Assembly (NCBI RefSeq): GCF_003325375.1
Contig: NZ_CP030862.1
Location: 1,801,501 to 1,865,500, forward strand
DNA length: 64,000 nt
Direction: 5' to 3'
DNA from: Streptomyces globosus
Lineage (GTDB): Bacteria > Actinomycetota > Actinomycetes > Streptomycetales > Streptomycetaceae
Both the position numbers and the translations under genes were made by a program. Below are positions 1 through 9,582 of this stretch, piece by piece. The notes beneath the pieces were generated by a model. It was not told where the DNA came from. It worked only from the letters and a program-made list of their open reading frames with translations, and did no database searches. Every line of letters begins with the position of its first letter. Position 1 is the first letter of the stretch.

Positions 1-2
1 TC

Positions 3-530
3 CTGCCCGACGGCCTGCGCCTCTTCGAGCGGCTGTCGGCGCGCGAACTGCTGCGCTACACCGGCCGGCTGCGGGAGCTGCCGGCCGCCGACACCGAGGC
101 CCGCGCCGAGGCGCTGCTCGACGTGCTCGGACTGGCCGAGGCCGCCGACAAGCTCGTCGTCGACTACTCCACCGGCATGCGCAAGAAGATCGGCCTCGCG
201 GCAGCCCTGCTGCACAACCCGCCCGTCCTGTTCCTCGACGAGCCGTTCGAGAGCGTGGACCCGGTTTCCGCCGAGACGATCCGCGAAGTGCTCCGCCAGT
301 ACACCGCGAGCGGCTCCACGGTGGTCTTCTCCAGCCATGTCATGGAGCTGGTGTCGGCGCTGTGCAGCCATGTCGCCGTCATGGCCGGGGGACGCGTGGT
401 GTCCGCCGGCACCCTGGACGAGGTGCGCGCCGGGCGCAGCCTGAACGACCGCTTCATGGAACTGGTCGGCTCCCGCGCCGACAAGGCGAAGGGAGGGAGC
501 CTCGCATGGTTGGGGTCTTCTTCGGGCTGA
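3..530 (+). CDS. ABC transporter ATP-binding protein (5' end outside window)
   Basis: The frame is open from the left edge and 175 residues are visible. It lacks the Walker A region, which lies upstream, but shows a degenerate signature (YSTGMRKK), Walker B (VLFLDEPF), a D-loop (SVDP) and the switch histidine (VFSSHVMEL). This is the layout of a nucleotide-binding subunit of a type-2 ABC exporter. Its last 25 bases overlap the start of the permease at 506, so the two are translationally coupled and probably form one transporter. The substrate cannot be read from the sequence. Confidence 0.9.
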   Translation: MPDGLRLFERLSARELLRYTGRLRELPAADTEARAEALLDVLGLAEAADKLVVDYSTGMRKKIGLAAALLHNPPVLFLDEPFESVDPVSAETIREVLRQYTASGSTVVFSSHVMELVSALCSHVAVMAGGRVVSAGTLDEVRAGRSLNDRFMELVGSRADKAKGGSLAWLGSSSG

Positions 531-2083
531 AGCTCGCCCTGCTGCGCAGCAGCCTGCGCCGCAGCACCGGCCGCGCCGTCGGCTTCGTCGCCGGCGCCAG
601 CATAGCCCTGGCCGGGGCCTGCTACACGGCCGCCGGACTGGCCGGCAACCACGGCGGGGAGCGCGCCGCCGATGTCACCGTCCTCGCGTTCACCGGGCTC
701 GCCGTGGCCTGGCTGGCCCTGCCCGTCTCGTTCGGCGCCGGCGGCGACGAGAGCGCCGACCCGACCCGGCTCGCCGTCCTGCCGGTACGGCCCCGTCGGC
801 TGATTGCGGGGGCCACGGTATCGGCGCTGATCGGGCCCGGGCCGCTCTGCACGCTGATCGTGATCACCGGCGCGGTGGCCGGGGCCGCGGACGGTGCCTT
901 CGACTCCGCTGTCGGAGCGGCGGCCGCCGTCCTGGCCGTGCCGCTCATGCTGCTGCTCTGCGTCGTCGCCTCCCGGGCCGTGCTCGCCGCGTTCGCCCGC
1001 GCCCTGACGGGACGGCGCGGCAAGGACGCCGCCGCGCTCGGCGGGGTCCTCGCCGCGGTCGGCGGCTACGCCGCGTACCTGCTGCTGACGACCGCCGGCT
1101 CGGTGCCGGCGCTGCCGCCCGTCGTCGCGCGGGTGCTGCGCTGGGCGCCGCCCGGCTGGCCCGCCGACGCCGTCCGGGCCGCCGCCGAGGGCCGCACGGG
1201 CACCGCCCTGCTCGAACTCGCCGGCACCGCCGTGCTGATCGGGCTGCTGATGGTGTGGTGGCACGCCTCCCTCGCCCGGCTGATGACCACGGCGGACGCC
1301 TCCACCGCGCAGGCCGTGAAGGTGCGGGCCGGCCAGGGCACCGGCCCGCGGGCCCGGCTCCTGGCTTCCAGCCGCTCCCTGCTCGTCGCCCACCACCAGT
1401 TCGGCGCGTTCCTGCGGGCGCCGCGGCACCGGATGACGATGATCGCCGCGTTCGCGTACGCCCTGCTGTTCCCGGTGGTGATGGTGCCGGTCGGCGCGAA
1501 GACCCCGTACGTGGTCGTCGGAGGGGCCTGGGTGTTCGGCCTGACCGTCCCGGGCGTGCTGTTCGCGCTGGACGGCTCCGCGATCTGGACGAACGTCGCC
1601 ACCCTGCGCACCGCCGCCCAGGCGCGCGCCGAGCTCGTCGGCCGGATGCTGCCGCAGCTGGCCCTCATCGCCCCTTGGCTGACGGCCGTCGCCGTCGGCA
1701 TCGCCCTCGGCACCGGGCGCACCGACCAGCTCGCACCCGCCCTGGGCATCACGTTCGCGCTGCTCGGGGTGACGTTCGCGATGGGGATGGTCATCAGCGT
1801 GTACCACCCCTACCCGTATCCGGAGGACCCGTTCAGCGTGAGTGCCCCCGGCCAGAGCGGCGGCTACCACCTGGCGAACTTCCTCAGCTCGATGCTGGGG
1901 AGCGTCGTCATCGCCCCGGTCATCGCCGGCGCGTTCCTGCTGGACGGGACGGCCTCCTCGTGGCTGCTGCTGCCGATCGGGACGGCGTACGGGCTGCTGG
2001 CCGCCGCTCTGACGCTGCGGGTCATGGGACAGCGGCTGTTCGAGCGGGCTCCGGAGATCCTGGCCGTGCTGCGGATGTCCTGA
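506..2083 (+). CDS. ABC transporter permease subunit
   Basis: A 525-residue polytopic membrane protein. I chose ATG 506 because a purine-rich stretch (GGGAGGGAG, 491-499) precedes it; the frame is open further upstream but that part overlaps the ATPase gene. Many hydrophobic segments alternate with Arg-rich loops (for example around residues 20-50, 65-85, 105-130 and 140-165), with more in the C-terminal half. It has no ATPase motif, so it is the membrane partner of the ATPase gene it overlaps. The protein has no family-specific motif I recognise. Confidence 0.85.
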   Translation: MVGVFFGLKLALLRSSLRRSTGRAVGFVAGASIALAGACYTAAGLAGNHGGERAADVTVLAFTGLAVAWLALPVSFGAGGDESADPTRLAVLPVRPRRLIAGATVSALIGPGPLCTLIVITGAVAGAADGAFDSAVGAAAAVLAVPLMLLLCVVASRAVLAAFARALTGRRGKDAAALGGVLAAVGGYAAYLLLTTAGSVPALPPVVARVLRWAPPGWPADAVRAAAEGRTGTALLELAGTAVLIGLLMVWWHASLARLMTTADASTAQAVKVRAGQGTGPRARLLASSRSLLVAHHQFGAFLRAPRHRMTMIAAFAYALLFPVVMVPVGAKTPYVVVGGAWVFGLTVPGVLFALDGSAIWTNVATLRTAAQARAELVGRMLPQLALIAPWLTAVAVGIALGTGRTDQLAPALGITFALLGVTFAMGMVISVYHPYPYPEDPFSVSAPGQSGGYHLANFLSSMLGSVVIAPVIAGAFLLDGTASSWLLLPIGTAYGLLAAALTLRVMGQRLFERAPEILAVLRMS

Positions 2084-2181
2084 CCGCGTGCCGGACACGG
2101 GACCGGCCCCGGCGGCCGGGCCCGCCCCCGTACCCACCCCGCCCACCGACCCGACTTCTCCGGACCGAGGAGCCCACGACG

Positions 2182-3969
2182 ATGCAAGAGTCGGCCTTCC
2201 GCGCCCTGCTGGGGCACGCCCGCCCCCATCGCACCGCCCTGGTCGCCGGTGCGGCCCTGAGCACCCTCGGCGGTGTCGCGGGCCTCGCCCAGCCGCTGGT
2301 CGCCAAGTCGTTCGTCGAGGCGCTCGCCGTCGACGAGCCCGTCTTCCGGCAGGTGCTGCTGCTGGGGCTGCTGATCGTCGGCGGAGCGCTGGCGGCCGCG
2401 TTCGGCGGGTACACCGTCGAGCGGGCCGCCGAGAGCGTGGTCCTCGGCGCGCGCCGCCGCCTCGTCGCCCGGCTGCCCCGGCTGCGCGTCGCCGACCTGG
2501 ACCGGCGGCCGCCCGGCGACCTGATCTCCCGGGTGACCGCCGACACCACGCTGCTGCGGGAAGCGGCGACGAACAACCTCGTCGACACCCTCGTCGGCGC
2601 CGTCACCCTCGTCGGCATGCTCGTCCTGATGGCCTGGCTGGACGTCGTCCTGTTCCTGGCCGTGCTGGGCGTCGTCGCCGCCATCGGGCTCTGCACGGCG
2701 CTGGTGATGCCACGCATCGCGCGGGCCGGGAAGGAGGCGCAGGAGGCCCTCGGGGCGCTCGGCGCAGGGCTGGAGCGGCTGCTCGGCGCCATCCGCACCG
2801 TGAAGGCGAGCAACGCCGAGCAGCGGGAGACCGCGGGCCTGGAGTCCGCGGCGCACGGCGCCTGGCGGGCCGGCATACGGGCCGCCGGGTGGGGCGCGGT
2901 CGCCGGCACGTCCAGTGGACTGGTCGTCCAGCTGGCGTTCCTGACGGTGCTCGGGCTGGGCGGCGCGCGCGTCGCGAACGGGTCGATGAGCGTCGCCTCG
3001 CTCATCGGCTTCCTGCTGTACCTCTTCTACCTGGTGGGCCCGGTCGCGCAGTTGGCGAGCGGCATCAGCGGCCTCCAGGTCGGCGTCGTCGCGGTGCGCC
3101 GCATCCACGAGGTGCTGGAACTGGAACCGGAGGCGGACGCCGCGGCGGTGGCGTCTCCCCGGGAGGGCGCCGAGCACCTTGTGCCCGCGGCACGGCAGGC
3201 CGGGGACCGCGGCGCCGCCATCGCTTTCCGGGACGTCGTCTTCCGCTACCGGGAGGACGGCCCGGCCGTGCTGGACGGGGCGTCGTTCGACGCCGGTCCT
3301 GGCGGGCTGACGGCTGTCGTCGGCCCCTCGGGCAGCGGCAAGAGCACCCTGTTCGCACTGCTGGAGCGCTTCTACGACATCGGCGGCGGCAGCGCCCGCA
3401 TCGACGGCCGCGACCTGCGGGACTGGGAGCCGGCAGCCCTGCGCCGGGCCATCGGCTACGTCGAGCAGGACGCGCCCGTCCTCGCCGGCACCCTGCGCGC
3501 CAACCTGACGTTCGCCGTGCCCGACGCCGCCCCCGCGGACATCGACCGCGTCCTCGCACAGGTCCGGCTGACCGGCCTCGTCGACAGCCTCCCGCACGGC
3601 CTCGACACGGAGGTCGGCCACCGCGGCACCGCCCTGTCCGGCGGGCAGCGGCAGCGCGTCGCCATCGCGCGGGCCCTGCTGCGCCGGCCCCGCGTGCTCC
3701 TCCTCGACGAGGCCACCTCCCAGCTCGACGCGCTCACCGAGAGCGAGCTGCGCGACGTCATCGCGGAGGTCGCCGAGACGACGACCGTGCTCGTCGTCGC
3801 CCACCGGCTGTCCACGGTCACCGACGCGCGCCGCATCCTCGTCCTGGAGGACGGGCGCGTACGCGCCGCCGGCACCCACGCCGAACTCCTGCGGGACGAC
3901 GACCTCTACCGGCGGCTCGCCGCCACGCAGATGCTCGCCGCGTCCTCGCTCGCAGACCCGGTTCCCTGA
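2182..3969 (+). CDS. ABC exporter, fused membrane and ATPase domains
   Basis: 595 residues in the half-transporter layout. An N-terminal six-helix exporter domain (about residues 15-310) is followed by an ATPase domain with Walker A (VGPSGSGKS, near 380), the signature LSGGQRQR (near 484), Walker B (VLLLDEA, near 504) and the H-loop (VVAHRLS). ATG 2182 follows a GAGGAG ribosome-binding site (2166-2171) and starts the conserved region; a longer open frame upstream is only GC-rich read-through. It lies 98 bases after the permease gene on the same strand. Members of this family export lipids, drugs or peptides, often as dimers; the substrate is unknown. The operon ends at a strong hairpin (4037-4072). 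Confidence 0.92.
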   Translation: MQESAFRALLGHARPHRTALVAGAALSTLGGVAGLAQPLVAKSFVEALAVDEPVFRQVLLLGLLIVGGALAAAFGGYTVERAAESVVLGARRRLVARLPRLRVADLDRRPPGDLISRVTADTTLLREAATNNLVDTLVGAVTLVGMLVLMAWLDVVLFLAVLGVVAAIGLCTALVMPRIARAGKEAQEALGALGAGLERLLGAIRTVKASNAEQRETAGLESAAHGAWRAGIRAAGWGAVAGTSSGLVVQLAFLTVLGLGGARVANGSMSVASLIGFLLYLFYLVGPVAQLASGISGLQVGVVAVRRIHEVLELEPEADAAAVASPREGAEHLVPAARQAGDRGAAIAFRDVVFRYREDGPAVLDGASFDAGPGGLTAVVGPSGSGKSTLFALLERFYDIGGGSARIDGRDLRDWEPAALRRAIGYVEQDAPVLAGTLRANLTFAVPDAAPADIDRVLAQVRLTGLVDSLPHGLDTEVGHRGTALSGGQRQRVAIARALLRRPRVLLLDEATSQLDALTESELRDVIAEVAETTTVLVVAHRLSTVTDARRILVLEDGRVRAAGTHAELLRDDDLYRRLAATQMLAASSLADPVP

Positions 3970-4036
3970 TCCTGTGCGCCGTCCGAGCGTGAGAGGCGCG
4001 CGGCCGAGGGGGCGGGCGCTGAGTCCCGGCCTCGGC

Positions 4037-4072
4037 AAGCGGCGGGGCGGGGGAGCGGCAGCCCCGCCGCTT
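4037..4072 (+). terminator. Intrinsic terminator after the ABC exporter gene
   Basis: A perfect 12-bp stem (AAGCGGCGGGGC, 4037-4048, with its complement 4061-4072) and a 12-base loop, 68 bases past the stop codon of the ABC exporter. There is no clear T-run, which is usual for terminators in this GC-rich group. Confidence 0.75.
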
Positions 4073-4402
4073 CGCGGCCGTCTCGGACTAACTGGGTTTC
4101 AGAATGCCTTCAGGAAGCGGCGATGGCAGACGTCCGCTCGGCGTTGTGGCGTATGGGGCGCCTCTCGAAGGGATGGAGCCAGGTTTGCGCTCTCACCCCA
4201 TCCGGTGCATCCGGTACCAGAGCCCTGCCAGTGCGACACGGTCGGGAACGCGGAGTTGTCCGGGGGATCGGTGCCTGCGCGGCGGTGGTGTGGGAGGCAG
4301 GGACGCACCGTGTTCCCACAGGTCAACCGGACCAAGATCGTCAGTCCGTGTCGGGATTCCGGCTCTGGCGAGGTGGCGTGCGCGAGATGGCTCCGGCAGG
4401 TC
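4073..4402. other. 330-base gap without a recognisable gene
   Basis: Between the ABC exporter terminator and the stop codon of the convergent MFS gene. Short open frames exist on both strands (for example minus strand 4099-4335, 78 codons), but none has a ribosome-binding site or a recognisable protein family. Base composition is somewhat less GC-rich than the neighbouring genes. I see no repeat or RNA structure here. Confidence 0.5.
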
Positions 4403-5683
4403 TCAAGGGATGACGTGGTTGTCCGGCCGGGTCGTACGAGGGCTGAAGCCGTCGTTGATGACCTTGTAGAGCTTCAGGACAACGATGCTGGTGGGGACTA
4501 CGAGGATCATCAGCATCCCGCAGCCGGCGAGGACGGCCGGGGCCCCGGCCCGGTCGAGGAGGAAGCCTCCGAGCGCGGCTCCAAGGGGGGAGGCTGTCAG
4601 GAGTACGGCGCTGCGCGCGGCCAGGACCGTGGTGAGCGAGTCGGCGGGTGTGCGGTCCTGGATCAGGGTGAAGGAGAGCGCGGAGTAGGGGCCGTAGACG
4701 AGTCCGGCGAAGGCGAATCCGATCAGAGAAGGAAGGGCGGTGTCCGCGAGGGCGAAGGGGAGCATGCCGATGCCGTGGCCGGCGATGATGCCGAGCATGG
4801 CCGGCCACAGGGGGAACCGTCTGGCCGCGCCCAGGGCGAGAGCTCCGATGACGGCGCCGATACCGAAGGCGGCCCAGTAGACGCCGAGCAGCCCCGCGTC
4901 GGCACCGAGGTCGGCGGAGACGAACGAGGGCAGGGCGACTTCGACGGGTCCGAAGGCCAGGTTGAACACCCAGGTCACGAGGAGCAGGCCGAGGAGCTCC
5001 GGCTGACGGCGCAGGATGCTCAGTCCGCGCCGTGCCCCTCCGGTATGCGGGGGTGCTGGTGAGCGGGGCACGGTGGTACGGCTGGTCTGGAGGGCGAGCA
5101 CGGCGAAGGTGGCGGCGTCCAGGCCGAGGATCCATGCCGGTGACACCACTCCCATGAGAAGGCCCGCGAGAGCGGGGCCCGCGATGGTCGCGCCCCACAG
5201 ACTGGTGCCCAGCACGCTGTTGGCCGCCAGGCGCTGGTCGTCGGAGAGCAGAGGAGCGAAGAGCGCGTGCTTTCCGGCCTTGCCCCAGGCGTGAAGCAGC
5301 GAGGAGGCGCCCAGGAGCCCGACGTACACGGCCGGGGTGAGCAGCCCTGCCAGGTGTGCGAGCGGGATGGCCCCCAGCAGTACGGCCCGTAGCGCCGAGT
5401 CGGCGACCAGGAGCCGCCGCGCGGGAAGCCGACGCATCCATCTGCCCAGGACCAGTGCGCCCAGCGCTCCGGGCAGGACGTAGGCGGCGACGGCGATACC
5501 GGCGAGCGCGCCCTGGCCGCCATCGGGCCCCAGTGCGAACGCAAGCCACGCGACTGCGACGACGGTCATGCCGTCGCCCAGGTCGGACAACGCGAAGACC
5601 GGCATCAGCCGCCGGAAGGTGCGGTCGGCGAACAGGGAGCGGTAGGGGCCGGGTATCAGCCGTCCCGGTGCTGCTGAGAACAT
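4403..5683 (-). CDS. MFS efflux transporter, probably redox-controlled
   Basis: About 426 residues with 12 hydrophobic segments and the loop pattern of the major facilitator superfamily (GRWMRRLPARRLL after helix 2), resembling EntS-like drug or siderophore exporters. Two starts are possible: GTG 5692 and ATG 5683. I prefer ATG 5683. A promoter with -35 TTGACT (5721-5716), a 19-base spacer and a weak -10 GACTGT (5696-5691) would start RNA almost on this ATG, giving a leaderless message; there is no ribosome-binding site. The 19-base spacer and the dyad inside it are hallmarks of MerR-family promoters, and the SoxR-type gene is divergent. The role is probably export of a redox-active compound; the substrate is unknown. 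Confidence 0.88.
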   Translation of the reverse strand: MFSAAPGRLIPGPYRSLFADRTFRRLMPVFALSDLGDGMTVVAVAWLAFALGPDGGQGALAGIAVAAYVLPGALGALVLGRWMRRLPARRLLVADSALRAVLLGAIPLAHLAGLLTPAVYVGLLGASSLLHAWGKAGKHALFAPLLSDDQRLAANSVLGTSLWGATIAGPALAGLLMGVVSPAWILGLDAATFAVLALQTSRTTVPRSPAPPHTGGARRGLSILRRQPELLGLLLVTWVFNLAFGPVEVALPSFVSADLGADAGLLGVYWAAFGIGAVIGALALGAARRFPLWPAMLGIIAGHGIGMLPFALADTALPSLIGFAFAGLVYGPYSALSFTLIQDRTPADSLTTVLAARSAVLLTASPLGAALGGFLLDRAGAPAVLAGCGMLMILVVPTSIVVLKLYKVINDGFSPRTTRPDNHVIP

Positions 5684-5690
5684 GCAGGCC

Positions 5691-5721
5691 ACAGTCGTCC
5701 TTCAAGCACGCTTGAAGTCAA
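5691..5721 (-). promoter_or_regulatory. SoxR/MerR-type promoter with operator dyad
   Basis: An 18-base dyad (CTTCAAGC-AC-GCTTGAAG, 5700-5717) with perfect 8-base arms sits in the 19-base spacer between TTGACT (5716-5721) and GACTGT (5691-5696) on the minus strand. An over-long spacer straddled by a dyad is the known layout of MerR-activated promoters, and the arms resemble the CCTCAAG/CTTGAGG boxes bound by SoxR. The divergent gene encodes a SoxR-like protein, so it is the probable activator. Confidence 0.8.
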
Positions 5722-5755
5722 GACCGGCCCGAGGATCGAGGAGAGGGGGGTGGGC

Positions 5756-6148
5756 ATGCGACATCTGCCCATCGGTGAGCTCGCGGCCAGAACCGGCGTC
5801 CGGGCCTCGGCGCTGCGCTACTGGGAGGAGCGCGGTCTGCTGCCCGGCGCGCGGCGCGAAGGAGGGCGCCGGGAATGGCCCGCGACCGCCGTCCGCCGGG
5901 TGGCCCTGGTCAAGATGGCTCAGCGGGCAGGCTTCACACTCGCCGAGATCACGCAACTGCTGGCCGACGACACCTCCCCGTCCGCCACCCGCCAGTGGCG
6001 GGACATGGCTACGCGCAAGCTACCCGAACTCGATCGGCACATTGCGCAGGCTCAGGCCCTGCGGCAGGCAGTTGCGGACTGTCTGGAGTGCGGCTGCATG
6101 AAATTCGACCAATGTGTACTGCTCGACACGACGGATGCGGCGCCCTGA
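5756..6148 (+). CDS. SoxR-like MerR-family redox regulator
   Basis: 130 residues. An N-terminal MerR winged helix (IGELAARTGVRASALRYWEE) is followed by a dimerisation helix and a cysteine cluster CLECGCMKFDQC (about residues 109-120), which fits the C-x2-C-x-C-x5-C ligand set of the [2Fe-2S] cluster in SoxR. ATG 5756 is preceded by GAGGAGAGGG (5738-5747) at good spacing; an in-frame GTG at 5750 is too close to it. The protein is shorter than E. coli SoxR because it ends soon after the cluster. It is divergent from the MFS pump and shares its operator region, so it probably activates the pump in response to redox-cycling compounds. The metal or signal has not been shown. Confidence 0.88.
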   Translation: MRHLPIGELAARTGVRASALRYWEERGLLPGARREGGRREWPATAVRRVALVKMAQRAGFTLAEITQLLADDTSPSATRQWRDMATRKLPELDRHIAQAQALRQAVADCLECGCMKFDQCVLLDTTDAAP

Positions 6149-6199
6149 CCGGGTGCCACCCGGCCGATGTGCGTGGGAATCGTCCTCACCGCGGGGCCC

Positions 6200-6228
6200 G
6201 GAGGGGTAGACCTCCCTGCGTGACGCAG
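6200..6228. terminator. Weak hairpins between convergent genes
   Basis: Two adjacent short stems, GGAGG/CCTCC (6200-6204, 6211-6215) and CTGCG-TGA-CGCAG (6216-6228), lie between the stop of the SoxR-like gene and the stop of the convergent meaB. They could act as a weak bidirectional terminator. Confidence 0.3.
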
Positions 6229-6370
6229 GTGCAGCCAACCGGTCGGATGGGGCGCCGAAGGGGAAGATGCGTATGACTGGCCGTTTCGGAACAAGATCAG
6301 CACGCACCCGGATGCCCTGCCGGCCCAGATCATCAAGCACGGGGCCCGCGGCTCACTCATTCTGAAACGA

Positions 6371-7357
6371 TCAGCAAGCCCCCGTGAAGGCCCTCAGGAG
6401 GCCGTCCGCCGCCAGCGTCGGTGTCAGGGTGCCCGCGCGTACGCGGGCCTCCAGCGCCGGGGCCAGGTCCCGTACCGCCGGGTGGGTGCGGAGGCGGTCC
6501 AGGAGTTCCTCCTGGACCATCGACCACGTCCACTCCACCTGCTGGGCGGCCCGCTTCGCGGCCAGCCGGCCCCCCGCCTCCAGCAGCCGCCGGTGCTGCT
6601 CCAGCCGGTTCCAGACCTCGTCCAGCCCGGTGGACTCCCGCGCACTGCACGTCAGGACGGGCGGCGTCCACGCCGCGTCCGCCGGGTGCATCAGCCGCAG
6701 CGCGCCGGAGAGTTCGCGGGCGGCGGCGCGTGCGTCGCGTTCGTGCGGCCCGTCGGCCTTGTTCACGGCCAGGACGTCGGCCAGTTCCAGGACGCCCTTC
6801 TTGATGCCCTGGAGCTGGTCGCCGGTCCGCGCCAGCGACAGCAGCAGGAAGGAGTCGACCATGCCGGCGACGGTCGTCTCGGACTGCCCGACGCCGACCG
6901 TCTCGACGAGGACGACGTCGTACCCGGCCGCCTCCATCACGATCATCGACTCGCGGGTGGCCTTGGCGACCCCGCCGAGCGTGCCCGCCGACGGGGAGGG
7001 CCGTACGAACGCGGCCGGGTCGACCGACAGCCGTTCCATCCGCGTCTTGTCGCCGAGGATGGACCCGCCCGTCCGCTTGGACGACGGGTCCACCGCGAGG
7101 ACGGCGACCCGGTGCCCCAGCCCCGTCAGCATCGTGCCGAACGCGTCGATGAACGTGGACTTCCCGACGCCCGGTACGCCGCTGATCCCGATGCGCCGGG
7201 CCCGCCCCGCGTGGGGCAGCAGTTCCGTCAGCAGGGTCTGCGCCAGCGCGCGGTGCGCGGGCAGCGTCGACTCGACGAGGGTGATCGCCCGCGCGACGAG
7301 CGCGCGCTTCCCGTCGAGGACGCCCTTCGCGTACGCCTCGATGTCGATCTTCGGCAC
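6371..7357 (-). CDS. meaB: Methylmalonyl-CoA mutase chaperone GTPase MeaB
   Basis: 328 residues, the normal size for MeaB/ArgK G3E-family GTPases. P-loop GVPGVGKST, Walker B/switch region ETVGVGQSE and the guanine-specificity motif NKAD are all present. MeaB loads and protects the adenosylcobalamin-dependent methylmalonyl-CoA mutase and ejects inactivated cofactor. The GTG at 7357 is the only start that gives a normal N-terminus (VPKIDIEAYAKG). It lies 14 bases downstream of the mutB stop and is the third gene of the mutA-mutB-meaB operon, which supports the role. Confidence 0.95.
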   Translation of the reverse strand: MPKIDIEAYAKGVLDGKRALVARAITLVESTLPAHRALAQTLLTELLPHAGRARRIGISGVPGVGKSTFIDAFGTMLTGLGHRVAVLAVDPSSKRTGGSILGDKTRMERLSVDPAAFVRPSPSAGTLGGVAKATRESMIVMEAAGYDVVLVETVGVGQSETTVAGMVDSFLLLSLARTGDQLQGIKKGVLELADVLAVNKADGPHERDARAAARELSGALRLMHPADAAWTPPVLTCSARESTGLDEVWNRLEQHRRLLEAGGRLAAKRAAQQVEWTWSMVQEELLDRLRTHPAVRDLAPALEARVRAGTLTPTLAADGLLRAFTGAC

Positions 7358-7371
7358 CGGCCGGCCCCCGC

Positions 7372-9582
7372 CTACAGCTCGTGGCCCAGATCCGCGGCGA
7401 GCCGCGTCACCAGGTCGTGGGCCGCGTCGGGGATGACCGTGCCGGGCGGGAACACCGCAGCCGCGCCCATCTCCAGCAGGGTCGGCACGTCGGCCGGGGG
7501 GATCACCCCGCCCACCACGATCATGATGTCCTCGCGCCCCTCCTCCGCGAGCTGCTCGCGCAGCGCCGGGACGAGGGTCAGGTGGCCGGCCGCCAGCGAC
7601 GACACGCCCACGACGTGGACGTCCGCCTCGACGGCCTGGCGGGCCACCTCCGCCGGGGTCTGGAACAGCGGGCCGACGTCGACGTCGAAGCCCAGGTCGG
7701 CGAAGGCCGTCGCGATGACCTTCTGGCCGCGGTCGTGCCCGTCCTGGCCCATCTTGGCGACCAGCACGCGCGGACGGCGGCCCTCCGCCTCCTCGAACCG
7801 GTCGACGAGGGAACGGGTGCGCTCCACGTTCGGGGACTCCCCTGCTTCGCTGCGGTACACACCGGAGATCGTACGGATCTGGCTCGCGTGCCGTCCGTAC
7901 ACCTTCTCCAGGGCGTCCGAGATCTCGCCCACCGTCGCCTTCGCGCGCGCCGCGTCGACGGCGAGCGCGAGGAGGTTGCCCTCCAGGCCCTGCCCCGCGC
8001 CCCGCTCGGCGGCGTTGGTCAGGGCGCGCAGCGCGTCCTGGGTGCGGGCCTCGTCGCGCTCCGCGCGCAGCCGCCGCAGCTTGTCGATCTGCTGCGTCCG
8101 CACCGCCGAGTTGTCGACCTTGAGGACCTCGATCTGCTCGTCGCTGTCGACGCGGTACTTGTTGACGCCGATCACCGGCTGCCGCCCGGAGTCGATACGG
8201 GCCTGGGTGCGGGCCGCGGCCTCCTCCACGCGCAGCTTCGGGATGCCCGCGTCGATGGCCTGCGCCATGCCGCCGGCCGCCTCGACCTCCTGGATGTGCT
8301 GCCAGGCCCGGCGCGCCAGGTCGTACGTCAGCTTCTCCACGTACGCGCTGCCGCCCCACGGGTCGATGGTGCGGCAGGTCCCCGACTCCTGCTGGAGCAG
8401 CAGCTGCGTGTTGCGGGCGATGCGCGCCGAGAAGTCCGTCGGCAGGGCGAGCGCCTCGTCGAGGGCGTTGGTGTGCAGGGACTGGGTGTGGCCCTGGGTG
8501 GCCGCCATCGCCTCGATGCAGGTGCGGGTGACGTTGTTGAAGACGTCCTGCGCGGTCAGCGACCAGCCCGAGGTCTGCGAATGGGTGCGCAGGGAGAGCG
8601 ACTTGGCGTTCTTCGGGTCGAACTGCCGCACCAGCTTGGCCCACAGCAGGCGGGCGGCGCGCAGCTTCGCGACCTCCATGAAGAAGTTCATGCCGATCGC
8701 CCAGAAGAACGACAGGCGCGGCGCGAACGCGTCGACGTCGAGCCCGGCGCCCTGCCCGGCCCGCAGGTACTCCACCCCGTCCGCGAGGGTGTACGCGAGC
8801 TCCAGGTCGGCCGTCGCGCCCGCCTCCTGGATGTGGTACCCGGAGATCGAGATCGAGTTGTACCGCGGCATCTTCTGCGAGGTGAACGAGAAGATGTCCG
8901 AGATGATCCGCATCGACGGCTTCGGCGGATAGATGTAGGTGTTGCGGACCATGAACTCCTTGAGGATGTCGTTCTGGATGGTCCCGGCGAGCTTGTCGGG
9001 CGAGACGCCCTGCTCCTCCGCCGCCACGATGTACAGGGCGAGGACGGGCAGCACCGCCCCGTTCATCGTCATCGACACCGACATCCGGTCCAGCGGGATC
9101 CCGTCGAACAGCTGCCGCATGTCGTAGATCGAGTCGATCGCGACGCCCGCCATGCCGACGTCGCCGGTGACGCGCGGGTGGTCGCTGTCGTAGCCGCGGT
9201 GCGTCGGCAGGTCGAAGGCGACGGACAGGCCCTTCTGGCCGGCCGCCAGGTTGCGCCGGTAGAAGGCGTTCGACTCCTCGGCGGTGGAGAATCCCGCGTA
9301 CTGGCGGATCGTCCACGGCTGGTTGACGTACATGGTGGGGTACGGGCCGCGCAGGAACGGCGCCGCGCCCGGGTACGTGGCGAGGAAGTCCAGGCCCTCC
9401 AGGTCGCGCCCGGTGTACAGCGGCTGCACCCCGATGCCCTCCGGGGTCTCCCACAGCAGGTCGCCGGTGTCGCTGCCCGTCGCCTCCTTCACGGCGCTGC
9501 GCCACTGGTCCTCGGACCCGGCGGACGGGGCGCCGCCGCGCAGGGGCAGGGCGGAGAAGTCGGGGATCTCGGTGCCGCTCAC
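7372..9582 (-). CDS. mutB: Methylmalonyl-CoA mutase large (catalytic) subunit
   Basis: 736 residues. An N-terminal TIM-barrel substrate domain (motifs [18 protein letters not shown] and GYDSDHPRV) is followed by a C-terminal cobalamin domain with the lower-axial-ligand motif DGHDRG (DxHxxG). It interconverts (R)-methylmalonyl-CoA and succinyl-CoA using adenosylcobalamin, linking propionate, odd-chain fatty acid and valine breakdown to the TCA cycle and supplying polyketide extender units. The GTG at 9582 overlaps the mutA stop as GTGA, so the two subunits are translationally coupled. The spacing and full set of motifs leave little doubt. Confidence 0.97.
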   Translation of the reverse strand: MSGTEIPDFSALPLRGGAPSAGSEDQWRSAVKEATGSDTGDLLWETPEGIGVQPLYTGRDLEGLDFLATYPGAAPFLRGPYPTMYVNQPWTIRQYAGFSTAEESNAFYRRNLAAGQKGLSVAFDLPTHRGYDSDHPRVTGDVGMAGVAIDSIYDMRQLFDGIPLDRMSVSMTMNGAVLPVLALYIVAAEEQGVSPDKLAGTIQNDILKEFMVRNTYIYPPKPSMRIISDIFSFTSQKMPRYNSISISGYHIQEAGATADLELAYTLADGVEYLRAGQGAGLDVDAFAPRLSFFWAIGMNFFMEVAKLRAARLLWAKLVRQFDPKNAKSLSLRTHSQTSGWSLTAQDVFNNVTRTCIEAMAATQGHTQSLHTNALDEALALPTDFSARIARNTQLLLQQESGTCRTIDPWGGSAYVEKLTYDLARRAWQHIQEVEAAGGMAQAIDAGIPKLRVEEAAARTQARIDSGRQPVIGVNKYRVDSDEQIEVLKVDNSAVRTQQIDKLRRLRAERDEARTQDALRALTNAAERGAGQGLEGNLLALAVDAARAKATVGEISDALEKVYGRHASQIRTISGVYRSEAGESPNVERTRSLVDRFEEAEGRRPRVLVAKMGQDGHDRGQKVIATAFADLGFDVDVGPLFQTPAEVARQAVEADVHVVGVSSLAAGHLTLVPALREQLAEEGREDIMIVVGGVIPPADVPTLLEMGAAAVFPPGTVIPDAAHDLVTRLAADLGHEL

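Noticed and set aside
164..2146. Long open frame on the minus strand, 660 codons, opposite the ABC permease
   Set aside because: It is Arg/Gly/Pro-rich with no domain and mirrors the third-position GC of the real plus-strand genes; such antisense frames are usual in GC-rich DNA.
4099..4335. 78-codon minus-strand frame in the gap after the ABC exporter
   Set aside because: No ribosome-binding site, no family and unusual composition; not supported as a gene.
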